From: Lachnospiraceae bacterium
GTDB taxonomy: Bacteria > Bacillota > Clostridia > Lachnospirales > Lachnospiraceae
Assembly: GCA_022510545.1 (NCBI GenBank)
Contig: JAFLTG010000017.1
Location: 1-42,613, forward strand
Direction of reading: 5' to 3'
DNA length: 42,613 bases
Part shown: positions 1 to 8,900 of the stretch, in pieces
Position numbering within the stretch: the first letter of the stretch is position 1
Layout of the letters: every line of letters begins with the position of its first letter
The notes under the pieces: model-generated
Seen by the model: only the letters and a program-made list of their open reading frames with translations
Databases searched by the model: none
Told to the model about the DNA's origin: nothing
Made by a program: the position numbers and the translations under genes

Positions 1-81
1 ATCATAGAAGACCTATCTCTTATAGTTAATTACAGAAAAAATTTCATATGCTCGATTTTTACAACTTTAAAATTTTAAAAA

Positions 82-1287
82 TCAGATACTCTCAAATGTC
101 TCCCTGACAGCCTTAATAAAATCCTCGCTATTAAGCACGGTAACATCTTTAAGCGAAGTAATCAGCGCCAAATCCTTAGTCATCTTTCCACTCTCAATAG
201 TCTGCACGGTGGCCTTTTCAAGCTTGTCTGCAAACTGCATAAGCTCCTTATTTCCGTCCAGTTCGCCACGTTTTCTAAGCGCTCCGGTCCATGCAAATAT
301 AGTTGCTACAGAATTGGTAGAGGTCTCTTCTCCCTTAAGATGCTTATAATAATGTCTCTGTACCGTTCCGTGTGCAGCTTCATACTCATAAACACCAGAA
401 GGCGATACCAATACCGATGTCATCATTGCAAGTGAGCCAAAAGCGGAAGAAACCATGTCACTCATAACGTCACCGTCATAGTTTTTACAGGCCCATATAA
501 AACCACCCTTAGCCTTCATAACACGCGCAACGGCATCATCAATCAGAGTGTAGAAATACTCAATGCCGGCAGCATTAAACTTATCCTCATATTCCTTTTC
601 ATAAATCTCCTGGAAAATGTCTTTAAAGTTGTGATCGTATTTCTTGGAGATTGTATCCTTGGTGGCAAACCATAGATCCTGTTTGGTGTCCAAGGCATAA
701 TTAAAGCAGGCCTTGGCAAAGCTTGTAATTGATTCGTCTGTATTATGGATCCCCTGGAGTATTCCGGAGCCCGTAAAATTATGTATGGTTTCACGTATTT
801 CGGTACCGTCTTCTGACGTAAATACCAGTTCAGCTTTTCCTGCTCCCGGTACTTTGATTTCTGTGTTTTTGTATACATCCCCGTAAGCATGACGGGCTAA
901 TGTAATAGGCTTTTCCCAGTTTTTTACACAGGGTTCTATCCCTTTGACGATAATAGGTGCGCGAAATACCGTTCCATCCAATGCAGCCCTGATTGTACCG
1001 TTTGGACTCTTCCACATCTCTTTAAGATTATATTCCGTCATTCTTGCCGCATTGGGAGTAATTGTTGCACATTTTACCGCAACACCGTATTTCTTGGTTG
1101 CCTCAGCGGAATCTATAGTGACCTTATCGTTGGTTTCATTACGATATTCCAGTCCCAAATCATAGTACTCCGTCTTTAAATCAATGTATGGCAACAACAA
1201 TTCATCTTTAATAATTTTCCAGAGAATTCTGGTCATTTCATCTCCGTCCATCTCAACTAAAGGTGTGGTCATTTCAATTTTTCCCAT
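82..1287 (-). CDS. icd: NADP-dependent isocitrate dehydrogenase, eukaryote-type
   Basis: Oxidatively decarboxylates isocitrate to 2-oxoglutarate with NADP, supplying carbon for glutamate synthesis in the cytoplasm. The 401-residue length and N-terminal motif [14 protein letters not shown] match the dimeric eukaryote-like subfamily rather than the E. coli type. The substrate-binding segment [16 protein letters not shown] lies near residue 95, the metal-binding aspartates are in [12 protein letters not shown], and the coenzyme loop is [13 protein letters not shown]. The start is preceded by TAAGGAGGAT, which lies inside the 3' end of the upstream GntR gene; the two reading frames overlap by 19 bases, so they are co-transcribed and probably translationally coupled. 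Function is secure from motifs; cofactor preference is inferred from the family. Confidence 0.96.
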   Translation of the reverse strand: MGKIEMTTPLVEMDGDEMTRILWKIIKDELLLPYIDLKTEYYDLGLEYRNETNDKVTIDSAEATKKYGVAVKCATITPNAARMTEYNLKEMWKSPNGTIRAALDGTVFRAPIIVKGIEPCVKNWEKPITLARHAYGDVYKNTEIKVPGAGKAELVFTSEDGTEIRETIHNFTGSGILQGIHNTDESITSFAKACFNYALDTKQDLWFATKDTISKKYDHNFKDIFQEIYEKEYEDKFNAAGIEYFYTLIDDAVARVMKAKGGFIWACKNYDGDVMSDMVSSAFGSLAMMTSVLVSPSGVYEYEAAHGTVQRHYYKHLKGEETSTNSVATIFAWTGALRKRGELDGNKELMQFADKLEKATVQTIESGKMTKDLALITSLKDVTVLNSEDFIKAVRETFESI

Positions 1288-1994
1288 TTGTTATCCTCCT
1301 TATCAAGCTCGTCTCCATAAATTTCATACAGACCGTTTTCTACCATATTATTATAAGCATTGATCATATGACTGTTTGCCAGTTTTTCCGCCCTGACGGC
1401 GTCTTTGGCTTTGATTGCTTCCATTATCTGCTTATGTTCGTCATTGGAAGCTCGTCCGCGGGTATTGGTCGCAAGCGTCTTCTGTCTGACACGCAGCACA
1501 TACTGATGGAAATCCTTAAGCAGATGCTCTAACATTTTGGAATCGCAAGCTTCATAAAGGATGTCATGGAACCGGTTATCCAACTCTGCCATCTGATCCA
1601 TGTGTCCCTTATCTGCGTGAAACTGTGCCAGATAAATATTTTCTTCCATCTCTTCCAGCTGTTCCTTAGAGATCTTCTCAGTTGCCATCCTTGCACACAA
1701 TCCCTCTAATAGTGAACGGATCATATATATATCCTTCACATCCTTAGCCGTAATTCCGGTAACATATGCGCCTTTATTCGGAATGATCTGGATCAGCCCT
1801 TCAAGTTCAAGCTGCCTGAATGCTTCCCTCACAGGCGTTCTGCTGACTCCAAGTTCCTCACCTATAGCAACTTCCTTAAGCTCCTCATGCTCCTTATACT
1901 TACCACTTAGGATATCATCCCGTATCTTTTGAAATACTCTCCCACGCAGCGAATACGGCTCATTCGATGCATGTCTGTTATCATAATTAGCCAT
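1269..1994 (-). CDS. FadR-type GntR transcriptional regulator
   Basis: A 241-residue DNA-binding regulator. The N-terminal winged helix-turn-helix spans about residues 18-80 ([16 protein letters not shown], then [18 protein letters not shown]). The C-terminal all-helical FCD domain follows, with conserved metal/ligand-type residues in [14 protein letters not shown] and the [12 protein letters not shown] region. This class usually senses a carboxylate or sugar acid; because its 3' end overlaps icd, the ligand may be an organic acid such as citrate or isocitrate, but that is inference. A strong promoter with an internal 12-bp palindrome of GntR type lies about 100 bases upstream, suggesting autorepression of the regulator-icd unit. 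Start ATG has AGGGTGAGAG upstream. Confidence 0.92.
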   Translation of the reverse strand: MANYDNRHASNEPYSLRGRVFQKIRDDILSGKYKEHEELKEVAIGEELGVSRTPVREAFRQLELEGLIQIIPNKGAYVTGITAKDVKDIYMIRSLLEGLCARMATEKISKEQLEEMEENIYLAQFHADKGHMDQMAELDNRFHDILYEACDSKMLEHLLKDFHQYVLRVRQKTLATNTRGRASNDEHKQIMEAIKAKDAVRAEKLANSHMINAYNNMVENGLYEIYGDELDKEDNKWEKLK

Positions 1995-2094
1995 TTTCTC
2001 TCACCCTGCCATTATAGCGGCATACTAAAACACAAAAACTTCTAACAAAAAGTTTTAATGTGTATATGAACTTTATATTTGTTCACCTCGTATA

Positions 2095-2123
2095 ATTGTA
2101 TACAATCACATTGTTTATGTCAA
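2095..2123 (-). promoter_or_regulatory. Promoter with GntR-type operator for gntR-icd
   Basis: On the minus strand a perfect -35 TTGACA (2118-2123) is separated by 17 bases from -10 TACAAT (2095-2100). The -10 is half of a perfect 12-bp palindrome ATTGTATACAAT (2095-2106), whose core TTGTATACAA fits the GntR/FadR operator pattern TnGTnnACnA. The overlap suggests autorepression by the downstream GntR protein. Confidence 0.7.
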
Positions 2124-2171
2124 TATCATTGAGAAATTTTACAAAAGTAATTAATCAGCAGTAATGTAAAG

Positions 2172-2205
2172 AGGGCTCACATACTCTTTGATGAACCCCC
2201 TGCTA
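2172..2205 (-). terminator. Probable terminator of the S8 protease gene
   Basis: Eleven bases past the protease stop, the minus strand can form a 10-bp stem (AGGGGGTTCA with TGAGCCCTCT, two G-U pairs) around a 12-base loop. The following T run is short, so termination efficiency is uncertain. Confidence 0.5.
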
Positions 2206-2215
2206 CTCATATTCA

Positions 2216-3103
2216 CTACATAAACAGCCTCTCGATATCAATCATTCCCCACCCCTGCTTGTTCCAAGAATCTCCTAAATCCCTTGCGCTGTATACAATC
2301 TTTCTTTTAATCTGTTCATTATTATAATAAGGATGTCTTTCCAAAAGCAGAGCAGCCGCCCCTGAAACTATCGGAGTTGCCATAGATGTGCCGCTTTTTT
2401 TGACATAATCGTTGGCTCTGCTATTGCATGATATGATATCTGTACCGGGCGCAACGACATCAGGTTTACGCACATACATAGATGAATCGCCTCTGCCCGA
2501 ATAATTTTCACACAAATCTTCTCTTTTCCCAAAATAACCTCCCTCATGACAGCCTACGGTAATGACCTTACGGCTGTTACCAAGAGGTGAAATCGTTCCG
2601 TTTTCCGGTCCTGCATTTCCGGCTGCGCACACGACAACAATTCCGGCATCCCAGATTGCCTCCAGCAGCCCTACCAATTCTTTAAATTTTTCTTCTTCCC
2701 CGGATTCTCCAATACCGACCGATATATTTAAGACGCGGATACGATGACGCAGACGATTCTGCAATATCCACAACAGACCTTTATACATACTTTCTATCGA
2801 ACCATCACCGTTATGGTCCAGTATTTTTACTACACAGAACAGGCACCGTGGTGCAATTCCGGTAAATTTTCCGTTAGACATATGACCGTTACCGCCTATA
2901 ATTCCTGCCACATGGGTTCCATGGCCGCTGTCATCGTAAATTCTGTTTTTATAGTTTACATAATCCTGAAAAGCTATTATCCTGCCCGCCAGATCCGGAT
3001 GCTGATAGATACCGGTATCCAGAACAGCTACGGTAATCGGATCGCCTTTACAGGATTGCTGCAGGCGGTCGCTGCATCCCAGCTGATTCCTGACGCGATA
3101 CAC
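2216..3103 (-). CDS. Subtilisin-like serine protease (S8), no signal peptide
   Basis: A compact 295-residue subtilase. The catalytic triad is visible: Asp29 in VAVLDTG, His61 in SGHGTHVAG and Ser240 in SGTSMATP, with the oxyanion Asn in CAAGNAG. There is no signal peptide, transmembrane segment or propeptide, so it probably acts in the cytoplasm or leaves by an unusual route. The start is GTG at 3103; an in-frame stop at 3128-3130 rules out a longer form with a leader. The Shine-Dalgarno-like GGGAG sits in the 3' arm of the terminator hairpin that ends the upstream surface-protein gene. Family assignment is secure; substrate is unknown, though the position suggests a link to surface-protein processing or turnover. 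Confidence 0.9.
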   Translation of the reverse strand: MYRVRNQLGCSDRLQQSCKGDPITVAVLDTGIYQHPDLAGRIIAFQDYVNYKNRIYDDSGHGTHVAGIIGGNGHMSNGKFTGIAPRCLFCVVKILDHNGDGSIESMYKGLLWILQNRLRHRIRVLNISVGIGESGEEEKFKELVGLLEAIWDAGIVVVCAAGNAGPENGTISPLGNSRKVITVGCHEGGYFGKREDLCENYSGRGDSSMYVRKPDVVAPGTDIISCNSRANDYVKKSGTSMATPIVSGAAALLLERHPYYNNEQIKRKIVYSARDLGDSWNKQGWGMIDIERLFM

Positions 3104-3146
3104 ATTAAAAAACTCCCGGCTTTTTCCTTATTTTATGCCGGGAGTT
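3104..3146 (-). terminator. Intrinsic terminator after the 906-residue surface protein
   Basis: Minus strand: a perfect 10-bp stem AACTCCCGGC / GCCGGGAGTT (3137-3146 with 3111-3120), 16-base loop, then a T run. It begins 13 bases after the surface-protein stop. Its 3' arm contains the GGGAG that would serve as ribosome binding site for the protease GTG start immediately after the T run. Confidence 0.85.
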
Positions 3147-3158
3147 ATATTTCTGTGA

Positions 3159-5879
3159 TTATTCCACTGATTCTATAATGTACTTCTTACCACGATAGAA
3201 GAATAATGCAAGTCCTGTAAAAAGAAGTCCTGCAAAGAGGAACCACTTAGGATGTATGCTGTTATCTCCTGTATCCGGTGAAGCATCTTTATTTCCGGAG
3301 AGGCCTGTAAATATCGCTTTTCCGTCAGCTACTACCGCCGAGCTGCCTCCAATACTGCCTGATGAATAATTATAAACACCATAGGGTGAGAAATGATTCG
3401 TCGTAAAGGTCAGATAATCCAAACCGTCTACCGATGCAATGCGGCTGTCAACCTCTTCCAACTGTCCGTTATTGTCAAGGCAGACCACATGCAGATTATC
3501 TTCCACAATTCCGTTTGGAATCGGTATATTTATCTCTATCTTCTGCTTACCCAGTCCTGTTATCGGAATCGCTGTTGCCGCCTCTTCTAAGGTTATATCA
3601 TATGCCTGAAGATTCATGGGTATATTATTTCCGTAAAGTTTCCTGTAAGCATTCAAAATTGCGCTCTTAGCCGCATCATTATCGGATATGTTAAGCACAT
3701 AATTATCTTCAGCACCATCAATCAATGCATACGCAAGCCCTTCATCAGCAATGGTGGTACTGTTTATATTAACCGCCACGCCGCTTATGGAATCGGTATC
3801 ATCCGCTCCTATCACCTGAGCTATATTATTCCCGCCGGGACCGATAACCTCACCTCTAAATCCATACAGCTTATTATCTAAAACCGTATCATCAAAGGCA
3901 GCTGCCCCTGTTGGCACTATAGCAGTGTGTATGCCTTCAAAAATCAGACCTCTGTATGAATCATTATATATTTTACCGGAAGATGAACCATATGATATCT
4001 TCGGGATAGATACACCTTCAAATGTTACAACACCTGTTCTTGCATTTTTAACCGAATCCGCCACATCAAAGGCTCTTAAACCTATCTCTTCCACTGAAGC
4101 CGGAATCCTTATATTGCTAAGAGGACAGCCTGCAAAGGCTCTGTCGCCAATCTTCTTTATTGCATTACCGCCTTCAATCTCCGATAGGGCGCTACAGCCC
4201 GAAAAAGCCTCTTCTCCGATTATTTCTACAGAGTCCGGAATATTAATCTTAGTGATTTCAGTATGTCCGGCAAAAGCACCGGAACATATTGTTTTAACAG
4301 AATCTGGTACAGTAATATTATTGCCCGAACCCTTATAAGCCAACAAAATACCATCACCGACTATCAGAAAATCTCCATTACCACCCTGCTTCCAGTTCTC
4401 AAGCCAGGGAGTCTTATCAAAAGCCGATAATCCGATTTCAGTAACTGTAGACGGAATGACTACATCAGTCAATGAGTTGCAGTGATAAAAAGCCGCATAT
4501 CCAATCTTTTCAACACCCTCCGGAAGTACTGCCGAATTAACCTCCGACCTTGCAAAAGCAAATTCTCCGATTTCTGTAATTGTATCCGGTATCTCTATAT
4601 TTGTACGATCATCATTGTAAAATGCCTGATCTGCAATTATCTTATCGTCTACTATAGTATATTTAGGAATGGAACCGCCCTTGGCATCGGAATTGCCGGA
4701 TATACTTGCTATAGTTTCACCGGTTTCACCATAAGCCACACCTTCTATTCTATTAGGTACGTCCGCCCCGGAATTAACCGTTGCCGAAGCATTATCCATA
4801 AATATGAATACCTGGCTTCCGATTATCTTGGACTTGCCCTTTACGGTACCATCTTCATCGCCCTCTATCGGACTCATATGAGTAACTTCATTGTAATAAT
4901 TATCTATTCTGCTTACGGTAGAATCATTATTCTCTTCCTGATAATCGTTGTCTGTTATGGTATCTATTGATGTATCTTCATACTCTGTTAAATCTATATT
5001 CTCCAACACCAGACTGTCAGCAAATTTTCTTGCCGTACTACCCTCAGGCGCATTAATCTTTAATCTGGTACAGCCGTCAAAGGCCGTGCTGTGTATCGTA
5101 TTCACCGAAACCGGAATCGTAATACTGCGCAGTCTTACGCAGTCTTCAAATGCCTTCAAATTAATTGATTTAACTGAATATGGAATATCTACCGATCTTA
5201 AGCTGCTGCAATTGGAAAAAGCATATGCGGATATCTCATCGACATTGCTGCTTATGGAAATACTCTTAAGATTCCTGTCTCCCCAGAATGCATAGGGCCG
5301 TATTTCATCGACGGATGAAGGCATAACATAACTATCCGCTTTTCTGCCTGAAAGTACGGCATATAAAACACTTCCATCCTTGCTATAGATTGCACTATCA
5401 TTAGATAAAAAGTTGGGATTGCTGCTGCTTATGCTCACACTCTGCAGATTAACATCTCCCGCAAAAACCCCATTGCCGAGGGAACTAAGGCCCGTACCAA
5501 TCCGCACATCATTAAGAGACGGACAGTCCGCAAACGCAGCATTGTCAATAAACTCTACGGAGCTGGGAATATTAACCGACTGAAGCTGGCTGCAACCCTC
5601 AAAAGCACCTTTTCCTATGCCTATTAAGCTGCTTCCAAAGGAAATTCTCTTAACGCTATTGTTCCCGGCAAAAGCTTCCGCCTCTATATACTCCACTGAA
5701 CCACCAATAGACACGTCCGCTGACGTGCCTTTATATTTAACCAATGTTGTTCCATCCATTTGAAAATCAGATACGGAAGCGGTATCAACCGCTTCCACAT
5801 CTGACACCGGAATCTGTGTAACCGCAATCGCCAAGGCCATCAAAACGGCTCCGATTGCTTTTCTTATTTTTTTTCCCAT
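3159..5879 (-). CDS. BspA-like leucine-rich-repeat surface protein, wall-sorted
   Basis: A 906-residue secreted protein. Residues 1-30 form a signal peptide (MGKKIRKAIGAVLMALAIAV). Two arrays of BspA/LRR_5 repeats of the type 'AFxxCxxLxxVxIPxSVxxI' cover about residues 45-290 and 405-640. A membrane-proximal domain (about 730-850, ending FTTNHFSPYGVYNY) is homologous to that of the neighbouring 1806-residue protein. The C-terminus carries a sorting-type tail: SPDTGD, IHPKWFL, a hydrophobic span, then RGKK. It lies 30 bases downstream of the larger paralogue and is followed by a terminator. BspA repeats often mediate adhesion to host or microbial surfaces; the ligand here is unknown. ATG start has TTGGGAGAAA upstream. 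Confidence 0.9.
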   Translation of the reverse strand: MGKKIRKAIGAVLMALAIAVTQIPVSDVEAVDTASVSDFQMDGTTLVKYKGTSADVSIGGSVEYIEAEAFAGNNSVKRISFGSSLIGIGKGAFEGCSQLQSVNIPSSVEFIDNAAFADCPSLNDVRIGTGLSSLGNGVFAGDVNLQSVSISSSNPNFLSNDSAIYSKDGSVLYAVLSGRKADSYVMPSSVDEIRPYAFWGDRNLKSISISSNVDEISAYAFSNCSSLRSVDIPYSVKSINLKAFEDCVRLRSITIPVSVNTIHSTAFDGCTRLKINAPEGSTARKFADSLVLENIDLTEYEDTSIDTITDNDYQEENNDSTVSRIDNYYNEVTHMSPIEGDEDGTVKGKSKIIGSQVFIFMDNASATVNSGADVPNRIEGVAYGETGETIASISGNSDAKGGSIPKYTIVDDKIIADQAFYNDDRTNIEIPDTITEIGEFAFARSEVNSAVLPEGVEKIGYAAFYHCNSLTDVVIPSTVTEIGLSAFDKTPWLENWKQGGNGDFLIVGDGILLAYKGSGNNITVPDSVKTICSGAFAGHTEITKINIPDSVEIIGEEAFSGCSALSEIEGGNAIKKIGDRAFAGCPLSNIRIPASVEEIGLRAFDVADSVKNARTGVVTFEGVSIPKISYGSSSGKIYNDSYRGLIFEGIHTAIVPTGAAAFDDTVLDNKLYGFRGEVIGPGGNNIAQVIGADDTDSISGVAVNINSTTIADEGLAYALIDGAEDNYVLNISDNDAAKSAILNAYRKLYGNNIPMNLQAYDITLEEAATAIPITGLGKQKIEINIPIPNGIVEDNLHVVCLDNNGQLEEVDSRIASVDGLDYLTFTTNHFSPYGVYNYSSGSIGGSSAVVADGKAIFTGLSGNKDASPDTGDNSIHPKWFLFAGLLFTGLALFFYRGKKYIIESVE

Positions 5880-5909
5880 AGGCTTTCTCCCAAGGAAGTT
5901 TAAGTTATA

Positions 5910-8900
5910 CTATGCTGCCTTAACCGCAACAGGTTTCTTGTCTTTCTTCATAAACAGAATGACTGACAGGCAGGCAAGACCAAGTGATAAGAACCACTTT
6001 GGATGAATCGGATCGCCTGTCTTAGGCGTTATATCCAGCATTCCTTCCGAAAGATTCTGAGTATTTACGTATATTGTATATGGTGAGAAGTGTGTAGCAG
6101 TAAAGCTTATACACGGTACACCATTAATTGTAGTAAATCTCTCACTTAAATCTTCCAATTGACTGTTTGCTATAACAGCACCGGCCATATTGTTTCCGCC
6201 AAATACAGTAAGTGCATCCGGAATCGGAATAGTTATGTCAACCGATAATCCGGTTGTATCTGTAATCTTCACTGTTCCTGTAGAATCATACAGGCTTATA
6301 TCCATTGCATAATACAGAATACTGTCCATATTACCGTATTTATTGGTAAGTGCATTGATTACTGCCTGTGTAGCTTCATTAGTCTCGGAAATCTTGACTA
6401 CAAAGTTATCCGGTGAGCCGTTCACATTAGCCGTAGCCAAATCCTTATTGGAAATACCCGGCTTGGTTATATCCACTCTGGTACTTCCGTTTCCTGTTAC
6501 AGGATTTCTACCGGTTGTAGTTCCGTTATTAACAGTTCCGCTTACTGAATTGACAGCCGAACCATCTATAAAATTAGCTGTTACCGTAACATTGCTTGCA
6601 GGCATCACAAATGTAGTCGCTGCCATACTTACACTGGCAAGCTTCACACTCTCGGAATCAGTCGTCCACTTACTGAACACCTTACCTGTTGCAGGAGTGT
6701 TTGCCGCAACTATTACAGTTGAACCAACTTCATAGGTACCACTTCCGCTTCCGTTTATAACAGTTACCGTATATTTACCGGAAGCTGAGGATGAAGATGT
6801 CGTTGATGTAGATGAGCCTAACGGTGTAGTTGTGGATGAACCGCTTCCTCCTGCTCCGCTTCCTCCGCTGCCATCACCGGTTCCGCCACCATTTCCATCT
6901 CCGCCACCGGAGCCATTGCCTGAGCTGTTGTCAACATAACCTGCAATATAAGTTGTGGACTGCTGTATATTGGTAAATGTATCGGGCGTCCACCTGTCAA
7001 AGGTATATCCCTCATAAACCTTGGGGTCAGGAATTTCCTCTTCCGGTATATCGGCACCCGGTTCAACATAATAAGTATCTCGAAGCTTATCACCAAAAGA
7101 AGTGTAGAAGTCTATCGCATACTTACCGTTTACCATACCTCCCGTAGATTCATACTGAGCCAGGAAGGTTGCACGTCCCGTAATAAGATCATGGGTGGTA
7201 ATACGCTCAGCACCCATTGAACCTATCCATTCTTTAAACACAAGTCCTTGACCCGTTCTATCCGGACCCTCAGGTATCTGAGCAAGGGATAATGAACTGC
7301 CGTTTGTAACAGTAGTCTCATAAACAAGAGTTCCGTCTATATCAAAGAATGTTACCGGCCAGTTATTGCCACGTGTCTTGATTGTCAAATCGTAATACTT
7401 AGCATATCTGTATGCTGAAGTATCCTCATAAGTTTCAATTGTAATATTTTTACCCTTAGGTTCAAATGCATCGGTAGCAATCTGTACTTCTTTACCCGGA
7501 ATACTTACATATATAGACTTTTTGGGAGTTTCAAATACAAATGCATCCTTCTTGATTTCATTTACCGAATCAGGCAGATACACATAATTCAAATTCTCGC
7601 AGCCCATAAAGCATCTTTCCGGTATTTCCTTCAAATTAGTAGCCGATTCAAGATCTACTGATGCAATATCCAGACAATCCTCAAAGGCACCATCATTAAT
7701 CTCGCTTACAAGAGCAAGATTCGGATCCGTAAGTACCGTAATATTGGGTTCACCCTTCTTATTACCACGGGTAGCAAGACACTCTTCTATCTTATATGTG
7801 CCATCCGGTTTAACCGAATAAACAATAGCGTTATCTTCTGTATAATAAGCGTTACCACCAACAGTTGTAAGTGAGGTACAGCCTCTGAAAGGTGCAATAC
7901 CTATATCCTTACACTTAGAACCAAGGTTTACAAGGCGTAAATTCTCACAACTGTCAAACGCATAATCAGGCAAATAAGTAACATCATTAAGTGTTACCGT
8001 CTCAACACGGTCATTACCCTTGCTAAGTAACTCTAAATCTTTAAATCTATCATTATTATTATCATAATCATCATAATCACCACTGAACAACCCTGATATT
8101 ATCTCGGAATCATCAGAGTAATTATCCAAATACATATGATATGATTTACTGCCCACCTTTGCAACTGACAAATATTGCAGTACATTGTTCTTGTTCTTTC
8201 CCAACAGTTCCTGATTATAGCCCTCTCTTCCGTTTACATAAGTATAAACATCTATTGAGTCTACTCCGCTTGGAACAACGATATTCTTAGTAGCACTTAT
8301 TAAGTCAGACTCTTCAGCAGTAATACCACGATTATAGTCGGAATTATTCTGAGCACTATATGGAAAATGAACATAGTATTCATCCGGAGTCGAACCGATT
8401 TCGGCAGCACTTACGACTATAGGCTCAAACAACCAATCAAACATACCTTTACCCTTAGCAGTATTTTCCACATTATCTGATATGTCAGGTTGCGGTTCCG
8501 ATACGGCAGGCTCTACACCGTTGTTATTATTAGGATCATCAAAATGTTGCACAAAATATCTATTTACCCAAGGTCCATAAATATCGGAATTATAAACACT
8601 GTTCTTGTCGGTTGCTGCATTCCATGCCTCTCTAAAGGCTCTTCTGTTCTCATTCCATTCAGGGCCCTGATATGTAGCATAATTTGTCTCCTCCATCATT
8701 TCAGCATATGAACTATAACCCAGCTTCGTATATTCAGCCCTATGTGCTTCCTCTAAATACTTATCCACCTGCTCAAACTTCGGATAATCTATCATAGTAC
8801 GGTATTCTGTGTCATAATCATATATTACCGTAATGAAATATGGTGCAAGGCTCCTATAGCACACTCTTAATCCTGAATTCTCATCCAATACATTTTCAGG

